From contig NZ_BAABBN010000012.1 in the NCBI RefSeq assembly GCF_039537985.1, positions 310,001 through 374,000 on the forward strand: a stretch of DNA of 64,000 nt, in the 5' to 3' direction. Source of the DNA: Litoribacillus peritrichatus (GTDB lineage Bacteria > Pseudomonadota > Gammaproteobacteria > Pseudomonadales > Litoribrevibacteraceae). The notes under the pieces were generated by a model that saw nothing but the letters and a program-made list of their open reading frames with translations, ran no database searches and was not told where the DNA came from. Below, piece by piece: positions 25,449 through 34,072 of the stretch; within the stretch, counting starts at the first letter, position 1, and each line of letters starts with the position of its first letter. The position numbers were made by a program, and so were the translations under genes.

Positions 25449-26327
25449 ATGATTGGCATTATGCCTGCTAATACACCCACACCACCGAACGCCGCAGAAC
25501 CACCTAAAGCGGTTATTAAGGCACTCAAGAAAGTGCTTACGCCCTTAGTACGTCTGTTGCTCTCGTTCCAAATAACGCTTCCATATCTGATTGAATTACT
25601 GAAAAGTACCTATGTGGACGTGGCGGATCGCGACTTTAAACTCGATAACAAAAAACAAACCGACGCGAGAATCAGCCTATTAACCGGCGTACACCGTAAA
25701 GACACTCGTCGATTGCGCAACCAAACAGACAACGAAGAAGAGCATTCAGCAGCAGGTATCGGCTCCCAATTGGTTGCCAACTGGATTTCCAAACCAGAAT
25801 ATTTAGACGAGAGCGGCGAGCCCCGACGCCTGGCATTCAAAGCCAAAGCCAACGAACCTGATGAAGCCGACTTTGAGCACCTCGTCCAGTCGGTATGTAA
25901 ACAAGACATGAGGGCCAGAGTTATTCTGGATGAGTGGTTACGGCTGGGCATGGCCTCCCTCATCGACGACCACTGGGTGGAACTTAATAAAAAAGCCTTT
26001 TTGCCAGACAGCAGCCTCGATGAAAAAGCCTTCTTCCTGGGAATGAACGTTGCGGATCACCTGGAAGCCGCCAGTACCAACTTACGCTCAGAACAGCCCC
26101 CCTTCCTTGAGCGTTGTGTCTATTACGACGGTTTGAGTGAAGCATCCATTCAAGAACTGAAAGTAATGGCGGAAAACCAGGGTATGGAGTTACTTCAAGC
26201 GTTGAATAAAAAAGCCATTGAGCTGAAAGAAAAAGATCAACTCAAAAACACCTCCTCCACACTGCGAATGAACACAGGGCTATATTTTTTCAGTGAACCG
26301 AGTGATTCGGATAATGAGTCGGCTTAG
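25449..26327 (+). CDS. DUF6502-family protein, possible DNA-binding regulator
   Basis: This 292-residue cytosolic protein matches DUF6502: a Leu-rich helix (LKKVLTPLVRLLLSFQITLP), then STYVDVADRDF and ARISLLTGVHRKDTRRLRNQ. The last segment has the shape of a helix-turn-helix recognition region. Genes of this family are often followed by a DUF5666 gene, as here. The ATG at 25449 is used; an alternative lies four codons later. It overlaps the next gene by 14 bp. Given the HTH-like segment and the operator-like dyad just upstream, autoregulation and control of the divergent protease is a reasonable inference. Confidence 0.7.
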   Translation: MIGIMPANTPTPPNAAEPPKAVIKALKKVLTPLVRLLLSFQITLPYLIELLKSTYVDVADRDFKLDNKKQTDARISLLTGVHRKDTRRLRNQTDNEEEHSAAGIGSQLVANWISKPEYLDESGEPRRLAFKAKANEPDEADFEHLVQSVCKQDMRARVILDEWLRLGMASLIDDHWVELNKKAFLPDSSLDEKAFFLGMNVADHLEAASTNLRSEQPPFLERCVYYDGLSEASIQELKVMAENQGMELLQALNKKAIELKEKDQLKNTSSTLRMNTGLYFFSEPSDSDNESA

Positions 26328-27711
26328 TCGCCTTAAATCTCTATATCTCATACTGGTTTTACTGGTAGGTTGCAGTACGCCCCAACAAACGCTGAATACC
26401 ACCGCAAACACTATTCCAACTGGCCAGGAAGGTTCAGGCATTGGAGGCACAGGCGTGCACAACCCCCAAGGCATCGGAGGCACCGGAAAACCCGCCGAAA
26501 CTGGCATTGGTGGAACTGGCCAAGTAGCTCATAAACCCGGTGGCATTGGTGGAACGGGCAAACAATCAGGCGAAGGCATTGGCGGTACAGGGAACGTCGC
26601 TCAAAACAAGCAAACAAAACCTGGTGGCATAGGCGGAACCGGAATTGTTGGGACCATCACGGGCTTCGGCAGCATCTGGGTCAGCAATGCGCACATCACC
26701 TTCGACGAACAAACGCCCATCACCATCAATCAGCAACCGGCATCCGCAGGCGCTTTCCAATTAGGCCAGGTAGTCGCAGTGATTGCCGATAAAACTACAG
26801 GGTCTGCAAATACCGAATTTGATTACCCGGCCAAATCCATTGATATCATTTATGAAGTATCAGGCCCGATCAATCAGATCCTGCAAGGAAAACAAGCGCT
26901 CGATATTCTGAATCAATCGGTACTGGTGGATCATCACACGGCGATTTTTGATCATAAATCCGGTGAAACCCTGACACTCGCACAATTGGATTTAGGTGAC
27001 CAAATCGAAGTGAGTGGTTTCAGACGAGACGACGGCCAAATAGTCGCCAGCCGTTTAGATATCGTCCCTGAGCTGGACCAGGTTCAATTGATTGGGGAGC
27101 TTGAACAAACCTCAGAAGGCCATTGGCAAATCAACAACCAAAATTTGGCATTGGATAAATTACTTGCCGAAGAGTTGCTTGAGTCAGAAGAGCTCGATCA
27201 GAGGGTTCTGGTCAGTGGCCAGCTTGAAGGAGACATATTCCATGTTGAATCCATCAAGGCCGACTCCATCGAGTTTGTGCTCGAACACGTAAATGAACTC
27301 ATTTACGAAGGCTATGTGTCAGAAACGGAAGAAGACGGAACCATCAACATTGGTGGCTACGAATTCGAACTTGAGGATGCCATAGAACTGGATGAAGGTA
27401 TTGACGTTGAGGAATATGAAAACCAACTCCATGATGATGACGAGGAGTACTTCGACGAAGATGAGGCCGATACCGATTTTTACGAAGACGATTCAGAACA
27501 AGAAGACTATTCCAATCAAGAAGATGAATACGCTGAAGACGACTTCCACGATGAAGATTTCGAGGAAGAATATTACGAAGACGATGACGCGTTAGATGCT
27601 GATTTTGAAGAGGAATTCTACGAAGAAGATATGGAACCGGAATTCGAAGATTACTACTACGAGGAAGACTTCGATCCCGAGTTCGAGGAAGATTTTGACC
27701 CCGAAGAGTAA
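26314..27711 (+). CDS. DUF5666 lipoprotein with GIGGTG repeats and acidic tail
   Basis: This is a lipoprotein of about 465 residues, with the lipobox in LILVLLVGC. After the lipid anchor come six GIGGTG copies, separated by 5-11 residues, in a flexible Gly-rich region. Two or three DUF5666 beta domains follow (GFGSIWVSNAHITFD; VSGPINQIL; GDQIEVSGFRRDDGQ). The last 120 or so residues are almost entirely Asp, Glu and Tyr. The tail resembles the acidic linker of the neighbouring protease. An upstream GTG start at 26293 is also possible. The acidic end probably binds cations, but function is unknown. Confidence 0.8.
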   Translation: MSRLSRLKSLYLILVLLVGCSTPQQTLNTTANTIPTGQEGSGIGGTGVHNPQGIGGTGKPAETGIGGTGQVAHKPGGIGGTGKQSGEGIGGTGNVAQNKQTKPGGIGGTGIVGTITGFGSIWVSNAHITFDEQTPITINQQPASAGAFQLGQVVAVIADKTTGSANTEFDYPAKSIDIIYEVSGPINQILQGKQALDILNQSVLVDHHTAIFDHKSGETLTLAQLDLGDQIEVSGFRRDDGQIVASRLDIVPELDQVQLIGELEQTSEGHWQINNQNLALDKLLAEELLESEELDQRVLVSGQLEGDIFHVESIKADSIEFVLEHVNELIYEGYVSETEEDGTINIGGYEFELEDAIELDEGIDVEEYENQLHDDDEEYFDEDEADTDFYEDDSEQEDYSNQEDEYAEDDFHDEDFEEEYYEDDDALDADFEEEFYEEDMEPEFEDYYYEEDFDPEFEEDFDPEE

Positions 27712-27761
27712 AATCAGATTATGGAGGGGTTAGTGATCTGTAGTAGTTCAGATGTATTAGT

Positions 27762-28418
27762 TCAGACTTGATCTAACTGCGAACCATTTTCAGCATCATA
27801 CGACAATGCTTCATTTTTAAGCTGATCTATATCTGGCGAACATAAAAACCTTTTAAGTGCGTCAAACTTTTCTGCTGGCCAATCGTAAACATTTAGAGCT
27901 AATAATTCCTCTACAACAGACGGATCAAAACGATACTTAATTACTTTTGCGGGGGAGCCAGCGACAACACTATAAGGCTCTACATCACTGGTAACCACAC
28001 TGTTCGCAGCGATAATGGCACCTTCTCCTATCGAAACACCTGGCATAATCATGGCCCTCATACCTAGCCATGAACCATCGCCAATATGAGTATCGCCCTT
28101 TCCAATATACGCTTGCTCAATGAAATCCATAAACGGATACAAACACAACCAGTCAGCTCGGTGGGTATGATTTCCTCCCATCAGGATCACAACCTCCGCA
28201 GCGATACACACATAATCACCGATGAACAGCTTATCTATTTTCCAGCGCGGTTCCCACTCACGGCTGATTTCATCTCCGTGCAAATACCTTACAACAGACT
28301 CCTCAAATCCTTTGTCCCATGCGTCGCTGTAATAACTGTGTTTACCTTTTACAGTAATATTTGGGTTCGATACTACTTCATGCAGCAACTGAACTTTTGA
28401 CCAATGCTTATTTTGCAT
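27762..28418 (-). CDS. CatB-like xenobiotic O-acetyltransferase (hexapeptide repeat)
   Basis: This 218-residue left-handed beta-helix enzyme belongs to the type B chloramphenicol/streptogramin acetyltransferase (XAT) group. It has hexapeptide repeats (IGDGSWLGMRAMIMPGVSIG and IIAANSVVTSDVEPYSVVAG, ending SPAKVIKYRF) and the catalytic-region histidine in MGGNHTHRADW. It would transfer acetyl from acetyl-CoA to a hydroxyl of a drug or sugar. It converges on the DUF5666 gene. No attC site is visible, so it is not a recent integron cassette. Actual resistance is unproven. Confidence 0.9.
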   Translation of the reverse strand: MQNKHWSKVQLLHEVVSNPNITVKGKHSYYSDAWDKGFEESVVRYLHGDEISREWEPRWKIDKLFIGDYVCIAAEVVILMGGNHTHRADWLCLYPFMDFIEQAYIGKGDTHIGDGSWLGMRAMIMPGVSIGEGAIIAANSVVTSDVEPYSVVAGSPAKVIKYRFDPSVVEELLALNVYDWPAEKFDALKRFLCSPDIDQLKNEALSYDAENGSQLDQV

Positions 28419-28842
28419 ACTTCACCTCAAGCGAATGTTAAAACTTTCAATATTTGGTTAAAACACTAGGCAAGTCAGTGAACTTTTGGACGCTTTAAAA
28501 GAGGAATTTGTTGCATAAGCTGGTTCTTGAATGTGTATTAAAATAAGAAATCATCTTGTGAAACATACTTGGAGTTAAGATACCGCGTTTAGTTCCACCA
28601 TTCGTCCTAAATCAACGCCTGAAACCTACAAAACACCTTCACCAGCAAACATGAAAACCGATAACCAGTTCTCTTTTTCTAACAGGTGAAACCAACAATC
28701 TCTTCCAACTATTTGAGACATCCAGAATTGTGAACTGATCATAATTTAGCGACCCTGTTATAAATAAACCTTTATCCTGTTTTGTTTGGTTCCTCACAAT
28801 GAGTGTGAGTCATCCATGGATATTTTTATAACAGGGGAAATT
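28419..28842. other. 424-bp gene-free interval
   Basis: AT-rich spacer between the acetyltransferase gene and the small protein gene at 28843. No open frame with a ribosome site, no tRNA and no attC-like dyad. It presumably carries both divergent promoters. Confidence 0.45.
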
Positions 28843-29109
28843 ATGTCTATTTCACTGATAAACTCTGAAGTTGAATTTGATCTTGATGTGAACCATGGTA
28901 ATGAACAGCGTCTCAGAATCATTGAGGCATTAGAAGCCGAGATCGCACATTTCACTTTAGCAATGGATGCAATTCAAACCTTACCCAGTAGCAAGGATGA
29001 ATCTATGCCTGAAGCGTTTAACGCTTACACCAACCTAATAGAATCCTATCGACACATGATCAGTGTACGAGAAGAAATCATCAAAAATCTGAAGCGAAAA
29101 AACACATAA
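28843..29109 (+). CDS. small helical protein (88 aa), unknown
   Basis: The ATG at 28843 has a strong AGGGGAAATT leader, which is why I prefer it to the in-frame ATG at 28786. The product is acidic and mostly helical (EQRLRIIEALEAEIAHFTLA and YRHMISVREEIIKNLKRK), with a heptad-like C-terminal half that could form a coiled coil. No signal peptide. No family recognised. Confidence 0.6.
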   Translation: MSISLINSEVEFDLDVNHGNEQRLRIIEALEAEIAHFTLAMDAIQTLPSSKDESMPEAFNAYTNLIESYRHMISVREEIIKNLKRKNT

Positions 29110-29157
29110 TCACATGCCATCATACGTCTACCCACTCCAGTTCGTTTAGCTTAACAT

Positions 29158-29742
29158 TCAGGCAGATTGTCGTTGGTTTTCCAGTAATACGCGAAGCATT
29201 TTCTGCCCTACTTTCGCTGACTGTTTTTGGCATGCGGTGTGGGCAAATACAATCGCGCCCTCGATCAATATACAAATCTGCAGTGCAAAATCTTCCTCGG
29301 CTTTAAAGCCGGATTCATCAAGCACATCTTTAATAAATCCAGCAAAATTCAACTTATGTTCGGTCGATAATTTATGAACCGGATGATTCTGGTCATTAAA
29401 CTCAGCACAGGCATTTATGAAGTTACATCCGCAAAAGTTCGGGCAGTTAAACCACTCATGAAGCGCCTCAAACAATGCAAATAGCTTAGCGACAGGTTCA
29501 TCAGCAAAGGTATTCTCGCAGTGAAAATCAATACGCTCACTTATCCAGGCATCAAACTGCTCATCACGGAATTTCAACACCTCAAGGATCAGGTCGTCCT
29601 TCGACTTAAAGTATTTATACATCGTCGTTTTTGATACTTTCGACTCGGCTTGAACCTTATCAATGCCAGTTGCATGAAAGCCGTTTTCGCTAAAAAGTTT
29701 CAAAGCGGTTTCCAGTACAAGCTGTCGTTTATCTACTGCCAT
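29158..29742 (-). CDS. TetR/AcrR-family regulator
   Basis: This 194-residue regulator has an N-terminal HTH (residues 7-55, ALKLFSENGFHATGIDKVQ and KTTMYKYFKSKDDLI). Its C-terminal ligand domain contains a Cys-rich stretch (FNCPNFCGCNFINACAEF) that could sense electrophiles or thiol reagents. It lies 258 bp from the divergent ECF operon. Two copies of a 19-bp palindrome-centred repeat in between, one across the operon promoter, are its likely operators. Confidence 0.92.
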   Translation of the reverse strand: MAVDKRQLVLETALKLFSENGFHATGIDKVQAESKVSKTTMYKYFKSKDDLILEVLKFRDEQFDAWISERIDFHCENTFADEPVAKLFALFEALHEWFNCPNFCGCNFINACAEFNDQNHPVHKLSTEHKLNFAGFIKDVLDESGFKAEEDFALQICILIEGAIVFAHTACQKQSAKVGQKMLRVLLENQRQSA

Positions 29743-29858
29743 TTTATGCCTTCATCAATAGGGTCGGTTACCCGAATAATAGAACCTGTCACAGGCGCTA
29801 GGTTACCACAATCCCAAAAAAGTTCATTTTTTCGATAAATAAAAACGAAAATTAAATC

Positions 29859-29887
29859 TTGACTGAACAGATCTGTACACTTAATCT
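29859..29887 (+). promoter_or_regulatory. ECF operon promoter with TetR-type operator in the spacer
   Basis: TTGACT at 29859-29864 and TAATCT at 29882-29887 are separated by 17 bp. That spacer is filled by TGAACAGATCTGTACA (29864-29879), an imperfect dyad centred on ACAGATCTGT. Confidence 0.65.
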
Positions 29888-29914
29888 AATTAGCAACTGA
29901 ACAGATCTGTACAC
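29862..29914. repeat. 19-bp direct repeat, two copies (probable TetR operators)
   Basis: ACTGAACAGATCTGTACAC occurs at 29862-29880 and identically at 29896-29914, 34 bp apart. Each copy is centred on the palindrome ACAGATCTGT. The first lies in the promoter spacer and the second just downstream of the predicted start of transcription. Confidence 0.75.
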
Positions 29915-30000
29915 ATTCTTTCAGAATAGTTCGAAACGAATAAAGAACCCATTGAGCATGGCCGCTTCACTGCGAAGCAATTCAACCAGAGGACGACAGT

Positions 30001-30702
30001 ATGAACAACTTAGCAACGACAGTATCGCCTACAGAAGAACTTAATAACTTTGTTCATTGCCTACAACCTACGGCTGTTGATACCTCTGTAGAAGCCGCCA
30101 ACCAGTGCTCAAAACAACTCATTGAAGTTAAAACGCCTCTTTCTAACGATGAAATCTGGGTGGCTGCCACCCTCAAGGGTGATACTAGCGCTTTCAATAA
30201 GCTCATCAACAAGTACGAAAAGAAAGTTCGCAATATTGTGGCTCGCTATATCCCGAATAAGTACGACATCGATGACGTTACTCAAGATGTATTCATTAGC
30301 GCATTTTCTTCTTTGCAGAATTATCGTGGCGAGGCCAAGTTTTATACCTGGCTGTATCGCATTGCTACCAACACGACGCTGAACTCGTTGAAAAAACAAA
30401 TTAGAACCAGAAAGTATTTCGACACACCAACCAGTGATGAAGAGGAGCAAGGAGATGTATTTGACCAATACGTCAGCACTGAACTCTCGCCAGAACAGGA
30501 AATGGTAGAAAACGAGCTGGATCAGCAATACGAAAACCAGCTTGCAGGTTTACCAAATGAAATTCGCCAAACGTTTGTTTATCGCGAGCAATTCGGCCTC
30601 TCTTATCAAGAAATTGCAGACTCACTTCAAGTGCCGATCGGCACCGTACGGTCTCGAATTTCAAGAGCAAGAGAACTTCTCGTCACAGGAATGAGTTTCT
30701 AA
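30001..30702 (+). CDS. ECF-type sigma factor
   Basis: This 233-residue sigma-70 family protein is close to RpoE in its core. Region 2 is LINKYEKKVRNIVARYIPN and IDDVTQDVFISAFSSLQNYR with AKFYTWLYRIATNT. Region 4 is GLSYQEIADSLQVPIGTVRS followed by RISRARELL. It has about 45 extra N-terminal residues compared with RpoE. GAGG precedes the ATG. No anti-sigma factor follows, so activity is more likely set at transcription by the divergent TetR regulator. It is first in an operon with NTF2-like, GST and DUF1330 genes. Confidence 0.93.
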   Translation: MNNLATTVSPTEELNNFVHCLQPTAVDTSVEAANQCSKQLIEVKTPLSNDEIWVAATLKGDTSAFNKLINKYEKKVRNIVARYIPNKYDIDDVTQDVFISAFSSLQNYRGEAKFYTWLYRIATNTTLNSLKKQIRTRKYFDTPTSDEEEQGDVFDQYVSTELSPEQEMVENELDQQYENQLAGLPNEIRQTFVYREQFGLSYQEIADSLQVPIGTVRSRISRARELLVTGMSF

Positions 30703-30748
30703 TTGGCTATTGCCTTATTATTCAACTAAGAAAATAGGATGTTTTAAG

Positions 30749-31159
30749 ATGAGTACACGACCACCACTCCCCCCTTTCAATGCTGAATCAGCGGCGGCAA
30801 AAGTACAGGCAGCCGAAGATGGCTGGAATACGTGTGACCCTAAAAAAGTAGCACAAGCATATACCCTGGATTCCAAGTGGCGAAATCGTTCTGAATTCGT
30901 TGAGGGTCGAGAAAATATCGAACGTTTTCTGGAACGAAAATGGAACCGCGAATTGGATTATAAACTGAAAAAAACGCTTTGGTCTTATACCGACAATCGC
31001 ATCGCTGTGACCTTTTTCTACGAGTGGCGAGATGATTCCGGCCAGTGGTACCGCTCTTACGGCAACGAACTCTGGGAATTCGACGAAAAAGGTCTGATGA
31101 AAGAGCGCATCGCCAGCATCAACGACTTACCGATCAAAGAAGACGATCGCCAACTTTAA
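30749..31159 (+). CDS. NTF2-like protein (DUF1348)
   Basis: This 136-residue protein has the cone-shaped NTF2 fold. The family pattern is AEDGWNTCDPKKVAQAYTLD, WRNRSEFVEGRENIERFLER and YEWRDDSGQWYRSYGNELWE. It is probably a small-molecule binding or isomerase-like protein, cytosolic. The ATG at 30749 fits the conserved N-terminus; an ATG at 30710 only adds residues. AGGA lies about 12 bases upstream. It is second gene of the ECF operon, 46 bp after the sigma gene. Confidence 0.88.
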   Translation: MSTRPPLPPFNAESAAAKVQAAEDGWNTCDPKKVAQAYTLDSKWRNRSEFVEGRENIERFLERKWNRELDYKLKKTLWSYTDNRIAVTFFYEWRDDSGQWYRSYGNELWEFDEKGLMKERIASINDLPIKEDDRQL

Positions 31160-31189
31160 CCCTTAAATTTCGCCAAACAGGAAATAAAG

Positions 31190-31813
31190 ATGTCAGCAAT
31201 CAAACTTTATCGCTACCCCATTTCCGGTCACGCACACCGAGTGGAAGTTTTTCTTGGGCTACTGGGTCTCGAGCATGAACTCATTCATGTAGATATACCG
31301 TCCGGCGAACATAAAAAGCCTGCCTTTTTAGCAAAGAACCCGTTCGGACAAGTCCCTGTCATTGAAGATGGTGATAAAGTTCTGGCTGACTCGGCTGCTA
31401 TCCTTGTTTATCTTGCCAAAAAATACGACACGTCCGGCCAATGGTTACCTGAAGATGCCGATAGTTATGCCAGGATACAAAGGTACATTGCCATCGCTTC
31501 AGGCCCTGTAACTAACGGGCCGGCAGCAGCAAGACGAGCAAACCTGTTTGGTGCTGACATTAACCGAGTAGAAGTCGAGAAAATCTCAAAGCAAGTTTTA
31601 ACCATTCTCAACTCAGAACTTGAAAACACCCACTGGCTGGTCGGTAATTCACCTACTTTGGCCGACGTCGCTATATACAGCTACGTCGCTCATGCGCCGG
31701 AAGGCAACATTGACCTGACGCCTTACGAGAATTTAACCGCCTGGATTGAACGGTTTGAATCTTTGAGGGGCTTTATTCCTATGCAAAAATCACCAGTTGG
31801 TCTTTTTGCATAG
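31190..31813 (+). CDS. glutathione S-transferase
   Basis: This 207-residue GST has an N-terminal thioredoxin fold (MSAIKLYRYPISGHAHRVEV; the FGQVPVIEDG cis-proline strand; the ADSAAILVYLAKKY glutathione-binding helix). An all-helical C-domain follows (WLVGNSPTLADVAIYSYVAH). It detoxifies electrophiles by glutathione conjugation, or isomerises them. Placement after an ECF sigma and NTF2-like gene under a TetR regulator with a cysteine-rich ligand domain suggests an electrophile or oxidant response. A hairpin follows. Confidence 0.93.
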   Translation: MSAIKLYRYPISGHAHRVEVFLGLLGLEHELIHVDIPSGEHKKPAFLAKNPFGQVPVIEDGDKVLADSAAILVYLAKKYDTSGQWLPEDADSYARIQRYIAIASGPVTNGPAAARRANLFGADINRVEVEKISKQVLTILNSELENTHWLVGNSPTLADVAIYSYVAHAPEGNIDLTPYENLTAWIERFESLRGFIPMQKSPVGLFA

Positions 31814-31834
31814 TTAGATCTGCCAGAATACACG

Positions 31835-31853
31835 GCCCTCTCTTTCAGAGGGC
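31835..31853 (+). terminator. hairpin between GST and DUF1330 genes
   Basis: GCCCTCT/AGAGGGC, 7-bp stem with 5-nt loop, followed by TTTGACATTT. It sits inside the apparent operon and may partly terminate it, lowering expression of the downstream gene. Confidence 0.65.
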
Positions 31854-31893
31854 TTTGACATTTACAGACACAGAAATTGAGAAAGGAATCACG

Positions 31894-32199
31894 ATGGCTT
31901 ATGAAATGCTGGTTGGCTTAGAAGTTACTGATGATCACGCCTATCAAACGTACCGCGAAAACATGGCTCCGATATTAAAAAGATATGGCGGGGGCTTCCA
32001 TTACGACTTTACTGTAGATCAGGTTTTAATGTCCGAAACACACAACCCGATCAACCGGGTGTTTACAATTTATTTCAAAGACGAACAAGCGAAGAATGAT
32101 TTCTTTCATGACCCGGAATACTTACAGATCAAAGCAAAGTATTTCGAGTCTTCCGTTAAGGCAACCACGATTATTGCCAGTTACAACACCGATAATTGA
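31894..32199 (+). CDS. DUF1330-family protein
   Basis: This 101-residue dimeric alpha-beta (ferredoxin-like) protein has the segments MAYEMLVGLEVTDDHAYQTY, MAPILKRYGGGFHYDF and YFKDEQAKNDFFHDPEYLQI. The ATG at 31894 has AAAGGA six bases upstream; an upstream in-frame start at 31855 falls just past the hairpin. It is fourth gene of the ECF cluster. Members of this family are small stress- or catabolism-linked proteins of unknown activity. Confidence 0.82.
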   Translation: MAYEMLVGLEVTDDHAYQTYRENMAPILKRYGGGFHYDFTVDQVLMSETHNPINRVFTIYFKDEQAKNDFFHDPEYLQIKAKYFESSVKATTIIASYNTDN

Positions 32200-32389
32200 A
32201 TGACAGCTTAAACGATAATCCGAACAAACGAACAATAACTCAAGACAATTTCACATAGTGAAGTTTGAAATATTTTAGATAATAAACAATCAGAATCAAA
32301 CATCATTTCGTCATACCGATGTCTGCACGTGATCACGGGAAGTTACTTCAAGTGATGAACGTCAAGAAATGGCGAGGGAGAAAAATACC

Positions 32390-32869
32390 ATGCAACAGGC
32401 TTATTATTATTTACTATTAACAGGAGTCATCTCCACCCTACTGTGGATTCCTTACGTTGCTGCCCGGTTATTCTCTTGGAGTGTAACCTCATTTTCTCAC
32501 GCCCCAACATCCGATTGTTTATCAATGAATTCTGAACTTAAAAATTCAGTTCAGAGAATACCTGCTGCAGATTGTGACAAAAGCGATAGAGCACAATTGC
32601 CGTCTTGGGCTGAACGACTCAAAGAAGCACACTTAGGCATGATCAAAACCATCCCTGCCTTTGTTGCTGTTTTACTGACCACGGATTTCCTAACTGACGT
32701 GAGCACTCACAAAATAAGTGCTGAAATTACGTATTGGTCAGGAATATTTTTCTGGGCCAACATCTCTTATGTAATCTTACACATTCTTGGCAGCGAATTT
32801 GTTAAGATTCCGGTTCAGCTTGTTGCTTGGCTGGCCATCATTGCCATTGCCGCTCAAGCCATTCTTTAA
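32390..32869 (+). CDS. MAPEG-family membrane protein
   Basis: This 159-residue protein has four predicted spans, near residues 5-25, 75-95, 105-130 and 135-155. The family motif AERLKEAHLGMIKTIPAFVA is in the second helix region. MAPEG proteins bind glutathione and act as membrane transferases or peroxidases. A 40-residue insert between spans one and two contains two cysteines and is not typical. Preceded by 190 bp, so it may have its own promoter, but the glutathione link with the upstream GST suggests shared function. Confidence 0.8.
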   Translation: MQQAYYYLLLTGVISTLLWIPYVAARLFSWSVTSFSHAPTSDCLSMNSELKNSVQRIPAADCDKSDRAQLPSWAERLKEAHLGMIKTIPAFVAVLLTTDFLTDVSTHKISAEITYWSGIFFWANISYVILHILGSEFVKIPVQLVAWLAIIAIAAQAIL

Positions 32870-32911
32870 TAGCTACTATTATGTTTCAGCCAGCGACAAT
32901 GAGATTCGTAA

Positions 32912-33487
32912 ATGAGTGATTCCGATTTAATTTGTCGAGTAAGAGCATGTACGATTTGCGAGCAAGAGTTACCTCTCAAACCAAAGCCCATTTTGCAGTT
33001 CAATCCGGACGCAAAAATTTTGGTGGTCGGCCAAGCTCCCGGCGCCATCACACATGAAAAAGGCATTCCCTTCGATGATCCCAGCGGCGACCGTTTACGA
33101 CACTGGATGGGCATAACACGAGAGGTCTTTTACGATGAACAAAAACTGGCCATCATTCCCATGGGATTTTGCTATCCAGGCAAGGGAAAAAGTGGCGATT
33201 TACCCCCTCGTAAAGAATGTGCCGAACTGTGGCGACATGATTTACTTTCGGCTCTGACCAACATTGAGCTCACGCTGGTTATAGGTCAATACGCCCAAGC
33301 ATGGCATTTGAATTTACCGAAGCAGATGACGCTAACTGAAACCGTTAAACAATGGGAATCCTTTTACCCAGCCATTATCCCTTTACCTCATCCAAGCCCG
33401 AGAAATAACATTTGGCTCAAGCGAAATGCTTGGTTTGAAACAGAGCTCCTGCCCAAGCTAAAAGACAGGGTATCTGAGATTATTTAA
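32912..33487 (+). CDS. uracil-DNA glycosylase family protein
   Basis: This 191-residue enzyme of the UDG superfamily (family 4/5 type) removes uracil or related bases from DNA. Motif 1 is GQAPGAITHEKGIPFDDPSG and motif 2 is PHPSPRN near residue 162. A CxxC pair (ACTICEQ, residues 13 and 16) and two later cysteines (PMGFCYPG and RKECAELW) fit the 4Fe-4S cluster of families 4 and 5. The gene follows MAPEG by 42 bp and may share its transcript. The cluster is inferred from cysteine spacing. Confidence 0.85.
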   Translation: MSDSDLICRVRACTICEQELPLKPKPILQFNPDAKILVVGQAPGAITHEKGIPFDDPSGDRLRHWMGITREVFYDEQKLAIIPMGFCYPGKGKSGDLPPRKECAELWRHDLLSALTNIELTLVIGQYAQAWHLNLPKQMTLTETVKQWESFYPAIIPLPHPSPRNNIWLKRNAWFETELLPKLKDRVSEII

Positions 33488-33558
33488 TTGTTTTGATATC
33501 CAAGCCAGAATACTGTGTCCTAAAAACAATATGAGTAAATAAAGAAGAACACGTAACG

Positions 33559-34059
33559 ATGAGTACACCCAAGAACACCACACCTTGCCAACTACGCCAT
33601 TACCACCCCAAATACGCGAACGAAATAGCCGATGTATTTCATCATGCAGTACATGCCATAAGTTCCGAGATCTATAGTCCGGCACAAAAAGAAGCATGGG
33701 CAGAAACACCACCGAATTATCTATTTTGGAAAGATAGACTGGAGGTCAAACAACCTACGCTTGCCATCATTCATGGTAGCGTTGCTGGTTTCATCGAACT
33801 GGAACCGGATGGCCACATTGATTGCTGTTATGTACACCCGAAACATCAAAAACAAGGCGTAGCCAAACATTTATATCAAAGACTGGAAGCAAAAGCCGAA
33901 AGTCTCAACCTCAAGCAACTGTATGTCGAGGCGTCCATCATTGCTTTACCCTTCTTTGAAAAACAAGGTTTTAAAGTATTACGTGAAAACCTTGTTCTTC
34001 GAAAACAAGAAACACTGGTCAATTACACCATGGAAAAAATACTGGCAAACAAGTCATAA
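33559..34059 (+). CDS. GNAT-family N-acetyltransferase
   Basis: This 166-residue transferase has an N-terminal segment typical of YafP-like GNATs (RHYHPKYANEIADVFHHAVH). Acetyl-CoA motif A is YVHPKHQKQGVAKHLYQRLE near residues 93-112. The C-terminal motif is LPFFEKQGFKVL. The acceptor is unknown. It converges on the subtilase gene with a 13-bp gap. Confidence 0.88.
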   Translation: MSTPKNTTPCQLRHYHPKYANEIADVFHHAVHAISSEIYSPAQKEAWAETPPNYLFWKDRLEVKQPTLAIIHGSVAGFIELEPDGHIDCCYVHPKHQKQGVAKHLYQRLEAKAESLNLKQLYVEASIIALPFFEKQGFKVLRENLVLRKQETLVNYTMEKILANKS

Positions 34060-34072
34060 AATCTCGTTTAAC

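Noticed and set aside
27762..28418. Integron cassette carrying the CatB-like gene
   Set aside because: No attC-like imperfect inverted repeat, integrase or cassette partner is visible.
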